Part shown: positions 52,924 through 62,311 of the stretch, in pieces | How positions within the stretch are numbered: position 1 is the stretch's first letter | How the letters are laid out: each line of letters starts with the position of its first letter | From: Acanthosepion pharaonis | Lineage: Eukaryota > Mollusca > Cephalopoda > Sepiida > Sepiidae | Assembly: GCA_903632075.3 (NCBI GenBank) | Contig: CAHIKZ030002024.1 | Span: 4,699,001-4,763,000, forward strand | Reading direction: 5' to 3' | DNA: 64,000 nucleotides | The notes under the pieces: model-generated | Databases searched by the model: none | The model's input: only the letters and a program-made list of their open reading frames with translations | What the model was told of the DNA's origin: nothing | Translations under genes and position numbers: made by a program

Positions 52924-53160
52924 GTAACAGTAATATTAGCCATTTCCTACAAGGAAAAACATTTGGCATTTATTGACTGTGCAGTTGAAATTCTTAAAAT
53001 CTTTCTCATTAAACACTTTTTTTAGGAAAAAATGTTTCTCAAGTCTTGTAGTTGTTATCACTATTTCTTTATTTGATGGAGGTTTCCTTCCTAACCTTCT
53101 GTTTGAAGTAGTGTGGAATGTCATTATCTTGATTATGTCATTATTTTCTGATCAAGAATT
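52921..53160 (-). pseudogene. LINE-R2 tail fragment
   Basis: Minus strand reads MTFHTTSNRRLGRKPPSNKE, IVITTTRLEKHFFLKKVFNE and KDFKNFNCTVNKCQMFF. Same as the tail at 47600-47770, with the decayed palindrome atttcctacaaggaaaaac at 52943. Confidence 0.8.
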
Positions 53161-53765
53161 CAAGAATATAGAACATGGCTATTGACATTGCATTTAAATT
53201 TTTGAAGATGGTAGTTATCAGGGAAGCAAGGAAATGAAAGGGATTTCTACAGGCGGGAAGTGCAAGAAAAGAAACTGTTGGAGTAGATGTGGCGTTTACA
53301 TTTAGCTATTTCAACAGTAAACAGGTGGGGGGTCTGAGATGCCAACTTGTAGCATGCTTAAATTCATGTAGACCAGGGAAAAAACCTTATTAGAACAGTT
53401 TCCATGAAAATATTTGTAGAAAAGACAAAGTGAAATCATATGAAATCAGTGAAAAAGTAACTGAAGTCAAGATGTAAAGGCAGAATTGATGACATTGCAG
53501 ATCATTCTTTTGATTTTTTCAAGTACCTTGACATGAATAGCAGGAGCACTAGACCAGATATGGCAACGGTATTCAATACACAGGTGAATGGTAGATTTGT
53601 AAATGTACAAGATGTGAAAGATTTTCTGGGACAGTGACCAAAATTTTCTTGATTCAATGTAGTCTCTCCACTTCGAGTCAATTGAAAATGTGAGGCCAAG
53701 AAGATACAGAGTGTTCCTTTCCAGGAGTCTAGTGTCAGCCTTGCTGATATATATATATGATATAT
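53161..53765 (-). pseudogene. LINE-C RT C-terminal region, minus strand
   Basis: Minus-strand frame 53760-53467 reads SKADTRLLERNTLYLLGLTF, SIDSKWRDYIESRKFWSLSQ, YIYKSTIHLCIEYRCHIWSS and APAIHVKVLEKIKRMICNV; a further decayed part (53460-53170) matches NELF-type text. Same order as 9056-9690. This copy extends furthest upstream in its class and is open for about 95 codons. Confidence 0.85.
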
Positions 53766-53771
53766 GATATA

Positions 53772-53774
<3 letters not shown>

Positions 53775-53810
<36 letters not shown>
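53775..53810. repeat. (TA)n microsatellite
   Basis: About 18 TA units, preceded by a gatatat patch. Confidence 0.95.
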
Positions 53811-53812
<2 letters not shown>

Positions 53813-53814
53813 GT

Positions 53815-53930
53815 CGTACATTGAGTGGTGATGTTAATAAAATAGTGGTCGATATAGAATAACAGCACTAAATTACATATTAATAATAAATACATATTTT
53901 TTTCCTCATCAGTAGCACAACACTGTATGA
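53815..53930 (-). mobile_element. Fold-back-related element E7
   Basis: gtggtcgatatagaataaca + gcac corresponds to the shared end motif. The minus strand at 53919-53905 reads CTACTGATGAGGAAAA, an exact CTGATGA followed by G, but the downstream stem II and GAAAC have been replaced by a low-complexity A-rich run. Confidence 0.4.
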
Positions 53931-53934
53931 ATAT

Positions 53935-54345
53935 ATGAATATTTTTTTTTTATTTGTATTTGCATGTGTGTACAAATTCCTCTTTGGAGGGATTGTAACG
54001 CAGGCTTATCATCTCTCAGTTACATCTCTGTCTTTGGGCAGAGTGCACTCAGGGGCATCTTTGTCAAAGGATAAAGGGCCAACTGAGAAAATTATACTGA
54101 AGAGGTGCCCAGTTCTGGGGAACAGCTGCCCGAGGCTGCGCACACTCCCATTGCACCAGAGGGAGAGATCAGTGCATACACCGAGGCCCATGCAACCAAT
54201 GTTTGCGGGGTCTGAGGGCAATTTCTGTACTTGTCCTGGGCGTATGCGCCTGGGTCCCCACCTAAAAAAGATCTTGTGTCACATCTCGTCCAAGTGGGGG
54301 GAAGGAGTTAATACTGCATGTGTGTCTATGCATATCAGTATATAT
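53935..54345 (+). other. GC-rich island, unknown
   Basis: 53990-54320 is clearly more GC- and CpG-rich than anything nearby (for example gcccgaggctgcgcacactc, cctgggcgtatgcgcctggg). A plus-strand frame starting at 53935 with a hydrophobic N-terminus (IFFLFVFACVYKFLFGG) stays open for 221 codons, continuing into the LTR at 54356. The shared frame across unrelated DNA argues against a real protein. No homology recognised. It may be a repeat with CpG-rich ends or a captured fragment. Confidence 0.4.
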
Positions 54346-54355
54346 ATATATATAT

Positions 54356-54724
54356 TGTTATGGGACCTTACCCATAATAACATAATGGACTATTCCATAC
54401 GTAATAAATACTGTGCCTCAAGAGGAAGCAGAGAGTACAGACTGAAGTCTGGAGTGAGGTCCATCAGAAGTCCGTCAGGAGTCTGTCAGTCAGGAGTCTG
54501 TCAGTCAGTCAGGAGTCTGTCAGTCAGTCAGAGTGAGCGAGTCAGTGGCAGTCCAAAACAGAGTTGCCTTCAGACTACTAAACCTGATTGTTCATACTAA
54601 CACTTTCTACTTCTCTGTATATATTCCTGTTTGTAATATATCTGTGTTATTCCATATCTGTGTTCGAGTTCTTCTTTATTGGTTCTACCTTGGAATATCA
54701 CTGTGGTACAAGGAACCGGACCAT

Positions 54725-54728
<4 letters not shown>
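54356..54728 (+). mobile_element. Solo LTR (373 bp)
   Basis: Starts TGTTATGGGACC and ends GGACCATAACA, so the termini TGTTATGG...CCATAACA are inverted and mirror each other over 11 bases. The 5-bp flanks (tatat on both sides, 54351-54355 and 54729-54733) fit a target duplication, but the target is TA-repeat DNA, so this is not decisive. Inside, tcaggagtctgtcagtcagt is tandemly repeated. No internal coding region is left. Confidence 0.75.

Positions 54729-54801
<73 letters not shown>
54729..54801. repeat. (TA)n microsatellite
   Basis: About 36 TA units, one of the longest in the window. Confidence 0.97.
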
Positions 54802-54803
<2 letters not shown>

Positions 54804-55263
54804 AAATCACTACTGGATTAAGTGCATTGACAAGGAAGGAGATATAGTTGAAAAATAGATATTTTTATGTAAAGTAAATGTTTTTTTTCCAGAATTAGGC
54901 GATAGAGTTATTGATGTAACCCATAAAATTACATGTATTACATGCATTAACAATAAAAAGGATTTAGTTGAAAAATATTAGATTGGTGCAAAAATTTCCC
55001 ATCAGTTCAGTATTGATATATTAACACTTTAACATTTAATGCATGTCTCTTGAAGATGAAATTAATTTCTTATGATATGAAGAGTGAGATTTCAAAACTG
55101 AATGCCAGTAATGAGAAAATGTAAAATGGATTATTAGATTGTTCAAACAATGCTTTGATATACCCAGTACTCTAGAGCCAAATCTTTTTTGGGGTCGTTT
55201 TTGTTTGGAATTTCTTCAAAAAAGAAATTTCAGTTCAGAAAAAGAATAAAAAATGAATGTTAA

Positions 55264-55265
<2 letters not shown>
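54802..55265. other. Unassigned, with a mariner-type terminus
   Basis: attagattggtgcaaaaatt at 54977-54996 resembles the mariner terminal repeat TTAGGTTGGTGCAAAAGT. No partner terminus found. The phrase aaggagatatagttgaaaaa near 54836 recurs as aaggatttagttgaaaaata near 54958. Confidence 0.45.

Positions 55266-55267
<2 letters not shown>

Positions 55268-55310
<43 letters not shown>
55268..55310. repeat. (TA)n microsatellite
   Basis: About 21 TA units, immediately left of a truncated Helitron. Confidence 0.97.
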
Positions 55311-55311
<1 letters not shown>

Positions 55312-55315
<4 letters not shown>

Positions 55316-55478
55316 AAGGATGTGTGTGTGTAATGAATGCACGGTCGCAATTTTACATTTGCATGCACATGCGCTAAGTTAGCAGGAAAGCCAAGACCGA
55401 CTTTGCATTTGCCAACTCCATCAATAGTGGAAATAATCGATTTTTCATGCTTCTACGGCAGTTTTCATGTAGTTTGTA
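55312..55478 (+). mobile_element. Truncated Helitron 5' segment (H3)
   Basis: tgtgtgtgtgtaatgaatgc, ggaaagccaagaccgacttt and gcagttttcatgtagtttgt follow the first 200 bp of H1 and H2 in order. Its 3' three quarters are missing: it joins LINE-R2 text at about 55478 (tatccttaaatagccttatt). Confidence 0.75.
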
Positions 55479-55775
55479 TCCTTAAATAGCCTTATTAGAT
55501 CAAGACTTCATTTGGATGTCATGCAAGGTACCAAAATCATTCATAAATATATAAATGGTCAGCTGTATATAACAGCTTTCTTAGCTCAATGTTTCAAAAT
55601 ATCTTTGAGCGAATGAAGCCTATGATAACAAGGACCATCTCTCTTTGAACATTGTCATCGGGTGCTATAGATTCACAAATAAAGAACTGTACCAAATAAC
55701 AGAAACCATATCACTTGAGGACTTTCGTCAGCTGCAACAAATAAAATGCAAAGCAAATGTAACTTGAAGAGAAAA
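55479..55775 (+). pseudogene. LINE-R2 fragment, 5' of Helitron H2
   Basis: Nearly identical to 25430-25729: tcaagacttcatttggatgt, tcattgaacattgtcatcggg-type text, aaagaactgtaccaaataac. Cut by H2 at the same LINE position as H1. Confidence 0.8.
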
Positions 55776-56550
55776 TCTCTATCTATAAAAGGCAGGATGT
55801 GTGTGTGTGTGTGTGTAACGTATGCATGGCCGCAAATTTTTGATGGATCTGCACCAAAATTTACATGCACATGCTCCAAGTTAGCGGAAAGGCCAAGATC
55901 AAGTTTGCATTTCCCAACTCCCATCGATAGCGGAAATAATCAATTTTTTCATGCTTCTACGGCAGTTTTCATGTAGTTTGCAGCCATTTTCTACTGGCCA
56001 GAGTGAGAGCTTATAGCTGGCTGCCACGAATAGGCAGGACGATTCTATTGGCCAGCATGAGAGCCAACTGTGGACTGACATGAATGTTAACTAGCATGCT
56101 AGCATGAAAAAAAATTGATAGCTGCATTCGCCACAAGTGGGAAAAATTTAAATCTGCATCCACTTTACTCCAATTGGCTCATTCACTTGTTTAAACTCAA
56201 CATTGATTGTGATTCCACAGAAATGGGTTGGGTGTGAAAAAGTATTTGTTGTTAACATTCTTTTTTCATTCAGTTTTTCCAGTTACGAGTCCTTTTTTAA
56301 AGCTGATTGTTTTGTGTTCATTTTGTTTAGTTCTTTTTTTGTAACAGATTTAATGTTTAGTATAGAGCTTAGAAAAAATTTGCAGTGTGAGATAGGCAAA
56401 AAAGTAAGGCATGTAGCAACATCAGCATGGCAAAGGCACTCCTTTAAAAGGCAAGGAAGAGCAAAAATATTTTAAGTCAAGTGATATCGATTGCTGTATG
56501 AGTCGTATGATTTTTGAATCAAGCACAGGCAACGCCAGGCCATGCTTCTA

Positions 56551-56551
<1 letters not shown>
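55776..56551 (+). mobile_element. Helitron H2, non-autonomous, 776 bp
   Basis: Starts TCTCTATCTATAAAAGGCAG, ends AGGCAACGCCAGGCC then ATGCTTCTAG before T. Full-length relative of H1, with small differences. The right neighbour is a (TA)n array (56552-56601), not the LINE-R2 continuation seen after H1. Confidence 0.85.

Positions 56552-56601
<50 letters not shown>
56552..56601. repeat. (TA)n microsatellite
   Basis: About 25 TA units beginning exactly at the Helitron 3' end. Confidence 0.97.
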
Positions 56602-56603
<2 letters not shown>

Positions 56604-56913
56604 ACACATATTATTTTTAGTGGAGACCTGATTTTTTTAAAAACAGTGTTGAGATTTATGCCACCGGTCTGTGCATTTGACTGACTTAATACAGACAATG
56701 TTCTCTCTGGTAGGGTGCAAAGCTGCCACCCCATTGTAGGGGAAACCACCATATTATCCATTTTCTTTATTAACTCTCTTGAATGCGCAAACCCCTTAAT
56801 ATATTTCCCACTGTTTAAAAAAATGTGGTATCAACAAAAATATGAGTATACATTAAAAATAACATTTAGAGTAATAAGAAATAATTTTGGTTGAAAAGTT
56901 AAGTTCATTATTA

Positions 56914-56981
<68 letters not shown>

Positions 56982-57137
56982 TTTAAATATGTCTGATTAA
57001 ACAATTTGGACATGTTGTATTTACTTGTTTTCAATAAAATCTTTTCACAATTTATTCTGTCTTAGCCATCAATACCTTGATGATAATAGTGAAAAATAAA
57101 AACTACTTGAAGGAAAAATAAAAATATATTACATCCT

Positions 57138-57142
<5 letters not shown>
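56602..57142. other. Unassigned, with (TA)n at 56918-56978
   Basis: Two short unassigned stretches separated by a ~30-unit TA array. 56620-56760 is more mixed in composition (ctctggtagggtgcaaagct) and not matched elsewhere. Confidence 0.5.

Positions 57143-57185
<43 letters not shown>
57143..57185. repeat. (TA)n microsatellite
   Basis: About 21 TA units left of a Penelope-like 5' segment. Confidence 0.97.
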
Positions 57186-57188
<3 letters not shown>

Positions 57189-57455
57189 ACACAAAATCGG
57201 AAAAAGTTTACTTGTGGTGCGTTTCATCTGTTAGTTTTTTATCAAAGACTTTGTTGCGACTACACATACACATGAACGAGAGACACTGGAATTTTAAAAT
57301 AAAAGATGATATGGTTAGATTTGGCTTTTTTTCTGAATCAATTTTGTACAGACATTAAGGAATTGATTTGTGAACCTGAGAGGATTAAAATAAAAATAAA
57401 TAGACATAATATGTCGCGATTATTCAACCAAACATGGTTGAATGAAGATATGCTG

Positions 57456-57458
<3 letters not shown>
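57186..57458 (+). pseudogene. Penelope-like 5' segment and N-terminal fragment, copy 2
   Basis: 57186-57305 is presumed 5' UTR (taacacaaaatcggaaaaag, tggtgcgtttcatctgttag). 57306-57458 reads FFLNQFCTDIKELICEPERI, KIKINRHNMSRLFNQTWLNE and DMLPIY. Alignable with copy 1 at 40388-40590 and ending at the same residue before (TA)n. About 50 residues; no catalytic domain. Confidence 0.6.

Positions 57459-57488
<30 letters not shown>
57459..57488. repeat. (TA)n microsatellite
   Basis: About 15 TA units directly after the DMLPIY codons. Confidence 0.95.
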
Positions 57489-57492
<4 letters not shown>

Positions 57493-58372
57493 AAATATAT
57501 GATGACTATTTAGGCAGAAAGATTTCAATCAAAAATATTTTATTAAATTCAGCCAAAAAGATCTTCTTGTTTATTATTTTCTTATATTTTTCCTATTTAT
57601 GAATAAATTGTTTCCCATCCAGAGCAAATCTGTTAATAAACTGTCTAAAATTCATGCTTTTTCTTGGTTACTTTCAACCATCTAAGGGAAATTATCAGGA
57701 ACATTAATGTCGTCAATATCAAAGGGAAAATTTTTATTGCCATTCATTCTGACATTTTTAGGTGCACTTCATTTTAAATTTAAATATACATAAGCGCTGT
57801 CTGATCGTCTTGTCTGAATTTCGGGGATGAAAGTTATTATTTCCATGTGAACTATTGTTCTTATTTTTCTTGTCTTGCTGCTCAAATAGACACACACATA
57901 TGCACATGCACAAATACACACAGATGCACGCACACACACAGACTCACATACAAATAAACAAATACATGCATATACACAAATAACACCCCCACCCCGCCCC
58001 ACATATGACTTTACCCATTTTTGACCAAAATCACTCCTTTCTCTAGTTATTTCTGGGAAAAGATGAATCATGATGCAAAAGTTAAAGTAAAGACCATTAT
58101 AAGAATGACAAGAGAAATTCTATTTTTGGAAAGTTAAAGCTACAAGATGAAACCTTACAAGAGTTGACAGATAACGAAGACGAAAAGGAAATGGTATTTA
58201 AAAAACTGAAACACACCTCTTAATGTGAGCAGAATGAAAACAAATTACAAACGTAAAAACAAACATTTTAAAATTTAATTATGACAGATAAGAGTACACA
58301 GTACACAGATGTTCCTGTTTGAATCACCCTCCATGTACAAATATGTGTATGTTTATATATCTGTTATATATA
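57489..58372. other. Unassigned segment
   Basis: No repeat family recognised. 57885-57970 is a degenerate CA-rich patch; the 100-codon minus-strand frame over it is an artefact. 58080-58270 is purine-rich. Confidence 0.4.
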
Positions 58373-58374
58373 TC

Positions 58375-58406
<32 letters not shown>
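58373..58406. repeat. (TA)n microsatellite
   Basis: About 16 TA units; neighbouring atatatct variants extend it to the left. Confidence 0.95.
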
Positions 58407-58410
<4 letters not shown>

Positions 58411-58589
58411 AATATCCCAGTTTTGTCAGTAAGTAAAGCTTTCACATTAATTCATGAAAAAAGACAATATGTTTTTTTATTATTTTCAATACACTTCTAT
58501 AGTAAAATCATTCACAATTTTTTACTATAGGAAATTCATTAGAAATGTATTTAGATTAAGCACAACATAGTCCAATTCCATGGTGATAA

Positions 58590-58912
58590 TATTAACTGTT
58601 TCCTTATAAGGAAACTTTCAGCATTCCTTGATTGATATTGATAAAATCTTTCTCTTAAAACAATTTTTTCAGGAAAATAGGTTTCTATTTCCAGTATTGA
58701 TGGGGGTTGCCTTCCTAACCTTTTATTTGAAGTAGTGTGGAAGGTCAACATTTTGATTATGTTATTATTTTCTCTTTTTGTTATATTTGCTGTTCATTTT
58801 AGGTATGCCTACCTTTGATAGGGCTTTAGTTATTTGTTTGAGATTCTGTGAAACTAGTCCACAATGTTCGAAGAGGTATGGTCTTTGTCAAAATCCTCAA
58901 CTTTCACTTGCT
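58590..58912 (-). pseudogene. LINE-R2 tail fragment
   Basis: Minus strand: DKDHTSSNIVD, then RISNK-LKPYQR, NITKRENN-IIKMLTFHTTSN, KRLGRQPPSILEIET and FPEKIVLRERFYQYQSRNAE. Contains the intact 18-bp palindrome GTTTCCTTATAAGGAAAC at 58598-58615. Single copy of the block amplified at 47800-50310. Confidence 0.8.
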
Positions 58913-59695
58913 TCTTTTTCTTCTTTAATGTGCTGTGCCCCTTCAAGACATAGGCTATCATGGCCCTCCACATTTTCCTGTTCCTTGTTAATGTCTTGTT
59001 TTTCTTCTATTTCTCCCAAACACTGTTCTACCATCCATTGACTCTATGCCATCAAATATGTTACATACTGTTTTCCTCTGTCCCACTTGCCTTCAGTCTG
59101 TCCTGTGAGTATCAGATTTTCCAAGCCCTCTTTCCTCATTATGTAGGTTATGCATTGTTTTCCTCTGTCCCACTTGCCTTCAGTCTGTCCTGTGAGTATC
59201 AGATTTTCCAAGCCCTCTTTCCTCATTATGTAGGTTATGCATTGTTTTCCTCTGTCCCACTTGCCTTCAGTCTGTCCTGTGAGTATCAGATTTTCCAAGC
59301 CCTCTTTCCTCATTATGTAGGTTATGCATTGTTTTCCTCTGTCCCACTTGCCTTCAGTCTGTCCTGTGAGTATCAGATTTTCCAAAGCCCTCTTTCCTCA
59401 TTATGTAGGTTATGCATTGTTTTTCCTCCACTTGCCTTCAGTCTGTCCTGTGTATCAGGTTTCTTCTTTCCTCAATATAATATAAAATTTTGCCTCTTCT
59501 TGATGTTAAGTATAAGTTTCCTTTTAGTTCCCATTTTTTTCCAAAAACTCGTCGTTGCTCACATGTTTGGTCTATTGTATGCTCAGCTTCTTTCTGTAGA
59601 ATCACATTTCTGTTGTTTCAAGTCTCTTCTTCACCTTTGAGGAGAATGTCCAGCATTCACTGCCATATAGGAGGACACATATCACGTAACAGTTC
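58913..59695 (-). pseudogene. LINE-R1 tail with 29-codon tandem array
   Basis: Minus strand reads from 59690: NVILQKEAEHTIDQTCEQR-VF, then the repeated RKEGLENLILTGQTEGKWDR + GKQCITYIM array, then YLMA and HSMDGRTVFGRN. The single-copy equivalent is at 61294-61497 (MWFYRRMLRIPWSKH, KEGLENLILTGQIAGKRDR). No palm domain here. 58920-59040 contains the family 3' text cttcttctttaatgtgctgt. Confidence 0.85.
59070..59460 (-). repeat. 87-bp minisatellite, about 4.5 units, 29 codons each
   Basis: Landmark gttttcctctgtccc at 59070, 59157, 59244 and 59331 (spacing 87), with a fifth, shortened unit at 59419 after one extra A. Minus-strand unit: MRKEGLENLILTGQTEGKWD + RGKQCITYI. Units 1-4 are almost identical, so amplification is recent. 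Confidence 0.95.
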
Positions 59696-60665
59696 GGTAG
59701 TCTTTTCTTTGTTTCTAATAAGGTTTTGCTGCCTTTTGATCTTAGGAAGTGGTTGTATACAGCTGACAGTTTAGATATTTCTAAATGGGTTTGGCATCAG
59801 GCATGACATCCACATAAATGTCTCAATTTCAGGTTAATGTTTTGGTTTTGTAGCAACTGGTGGTATTGGGTGAAACTACATCCAGTTCAACCTATTCTAT
59901 GTATTATTATTAGTAGTATTTTCTTTTTATTTTATAATAATTTATTCTTTTCTCATTGAGTTGTCTGTGATATCCATTTTAGCTGTTGCAAGTCCTGAGG
60001 TCATATAGTTTCTGCTATTTGACACAGTTCTTTGTTTGTGATTCTGTAGTGCCAATCCAAAATGTTCAAAGATGTATGGTTTCACCAAGACACATGATCT
60101 TCACTCGCTCAAAGTCATTTATTACCATTGATCTTAGAAAGCGGCTGTATACGGGTGACAGTTCAGTATTCTTTTCTTTGTTTCTAATGAATTTTTTTTC
60201 TGTCTTTTGATTTTAGGTAGTGGTTGTATACAGCTGACAGTTTAGATATTTCTGAATGAGTTTTGCATCATGCATATCATCTATATAAAAGTCACAATTT
60301 GAAAAGGCTATTTAAGAAAATGATTTGAGTTTACAGGTTAAAGTGAAACTACATCTAACGCAGTCTATTTTATCTCTAATGATTTGAGTTTACAGGTTGA
60401 TGTTTTGGTTTTGTAGCAATTGGTAGTATTGGGCGAAACTACATCTATCACAATCTATTTTATCTTTAATGATTTAAATTTACAGGTTAATGTTTTGGTT
60501 TTGTAGCAAGTGGCACTATTGGGCAAAACTACATCTAGTGCAATCTATTCTATCTTTAATGATTTGAGTTTACAGGTTAATGTTTTGTTTTCATAGCAGT
60601 TTTTTGTGTTGGGAAAAACTACCTCATATGTTCAATTTCCTTACTAAATTTGTTATAACTAATCC
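59696..60665 (-). pseudogene. LINE-R2 upstream fragments with 90-bp tandem units
   Basis: Minus-strand pieces: ELDVVSPNTTSCYKTKT, PI-KYLNCQLYTTTS-DQKAA (59700-59880), TESQTKNCVKQQKLYDL and MCLGETIHL-TFWIGTT (59990-60100), then tandem SPNTTNCYKTKT units at 60320-60620. The order resembles the 50600-50300 portion of the larger LINE-R2 copy, with repeated and rearranged blocks. Confidence 0.65.
60320..60620 (-). repeat. 90-bp minisatellite, about 3 units, 30 codons each
   Basis: Landmark taatgatttgagtttacagg (or a variant) at about 60378, 60468 and 60558; spacing 90. Each unit contains ttgtagcaa then gggcgaaactacatct. Derived from LINE-R2 coding text reading VSPNTTNCYKTKT on the minus strand. 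Confidence 0.85.
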
Positions 60666-61190
60666 ATACACAATGGTATTCTGTTTTCTTTTAGTAGATT
60701 TATTTTGGATGTGGTACAGAATGCTTTAATAGTCTTTGACCATCTCTTCATATCTATGCTTGTACAGTTTTTAGGTTAATATTTGGATTTTATAGCATCT
60801 TACGGCATTTGACAAAACTCCCTCAGCATAGTTTTGGTTTTGCAGCAATTTGCAGTTTCTTTTCCTCCTATACTAAATCCGTTAAAAATAAAATAAATTA
60901 GGGAGTTGTGCAGTAGAGTACTTTAAAGATAAGTTCCCCTCCTGTTTAAAGTCAGTGTATATTATTTTTAAAAAATCTGATATTCAATAAAGATGCTTTA
61001 TTATTATTATTATTATAACAACTAATCCTTGCATCAAGGTATTCAAAGTGTTTGGTATTTACTAATTCCACATCCTGAAATGAGTCACATTAATTCCTCA
61101 CCCCAGACAATCCTTTCTTCCCAATTTTCTATAATAAAATCATTAACAATTCATTTACATTATACATATAACAGATCAGGCAGTCACGGT
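60666..61190. other. LINE-R2-like decayed text and unassigned DNA
   Basis: 60690-60870 retains faint LINE-R2-like phrases (gttttggttttgcagcaatt). 60890-61020 ends in (ATT)n at 61001-61018. Remainder unassigned. Confidence 0.45.
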
Positions 61191-61740
61191 TCTCCATAAC
61201 TTCCTGTCTTTTGTAGCACTTAATAAACATTGTCTTTCTGTTATTTCTCCTAAGCCCTATTCCACCATTCGTTTAGTCAAACTCACTTAACTTTCATCTG
61301 TCCCTCTTGCCCGCTATCTGTCCTGTGAGTATCAGATTTTCCAAGCCCTCCTTCCTTATTATGTACCACAGAAACTTCAATTGTCTCTTCCTGATGTTAA
61401 GTATTAGTTTCCTTTTTGTTTCCATTTTCTCCAAAACTCTGTCGTTGCTCACATGTTTAGACCATGGTATCCTCAGCATCCTTCTGTAAAACCACAAGTC
61501 TCCTCTTCCTCATTGAGGAATTTTCTCCAGCACTCACTGCCATAAAAGGAGGACAGATATCATGTAGTAGTTTAGTACTATTTTTCTTGTTTCTAGCGAA
61601 AATTTTCTATTTCTTAGTACCTTGCTTAGTTTTTGGAATGTGCTATTGGCTATCAAAATACTGTTTAAGTTATCTAACTTTGTATGCACTGATACATGTG
61701 TGTCTACCTTGTTTTGCATTTTGTGTAGTAGTTTAGCTTT
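61191..61740 (-). pseudogene. LINE-R1 tail, single-unit form
   Basis: Minus strand 61740-61300: LNYYMISVLLLWQ (61560-61600), MWFYRRMLRIPWSKHVSNDR, VLEKMETKRKLILNIRKRQL, KFLWYIIRKEGLENLILTGQ, IAGKRDR. Order of the C-terminal region of an RTE-like reverse transcriptase, interrupted by frameshifts. Reference for the unamplified state of the 87-bp unit. Confidence 0.85.
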
Positions 61741-61768
61741 GGAATAAATATGCCATGGGTTGTATTCA

Positions 61769-62310
61769 CTACATTGTTAGGAATGAACCAAACTAACACT
61801 GGTAGCAAGAGTTGTCTCTCTTTGTGTGACAGAAATACTTGTGTTATAAAATAAAATAAGACATATCTCGGCTGATTTACAGGCAAATAAACTAACATAC
61901 TCAAGAGCGAGAGCCGCATGTGAGCGGGACAAGGCCCCGTCACAAAATGACCATTATCGTCGTTTACGCATAAGTCTGACGCACGAGTTCCGGTCAAAAA
62001 ATAAAATAATATTTTAAAGTGTTTCTATTTTTCGACCAATAAAAATGCTTTCCTCCTAATTACACTCGCGTCGTTTTACGAGCCTGTTAAGCCATAAAAA
62101 ATGCCATAAAAGGGGTCACATGAGGAAGTACAACAGCAGTCAACAGGAGGCCAGGGAAGAGATCTGTCACGGTCAGTCAGCAGTCAGCAGGAGGAGCGCC
62201 ACACCAACCAGTGAGAACTACTATGACAGATCAACCCAGACCGGGAGCCGGATTATGAACTATACCACAAGGTAGCTGTCCCAAACCCATACGTTCCTAT
62301 TGAAATAAAT
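61769..62310 (+). other. Candidate 5' LTR/leader of the gag element
   Basis: More CpG-rich than neighbours (61905-61990 and 62065-62260), with a TATA-like ccataaaaggggtcacatg at 62101 and tgttaggaat at 61775. It lies directly upstream of a retrotransposon gag reading. I could not find a second LTR copy or clean termini, so it may be LTR, leader or unrelated. Confidence 0.4.
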
Positions 62311-62311
62311 C

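Noticed and set aside
54120..54180. snRNA or 5S-like pseudogene in the GC-rich island
   Set aside because: Short words resemble snRNA text, but no ordered match to U1, U2, U6 or 5S could be made.
53935..54600. 221-codon plus-strand frame with a hydrophobic start
   Set aside because: It crosses from the GC-rich island into the solo LTR without a stop; a protein spanning two unrelated elements is not credible without transcript support.
57186..57240. Possible hammerhead core in the Penelope-like 5' segment (minus TTTGATAAAAAACTAACAG + ATGAAAC)
   Set aside because: The stem II region has no adequate pairing, so only the two short words match.
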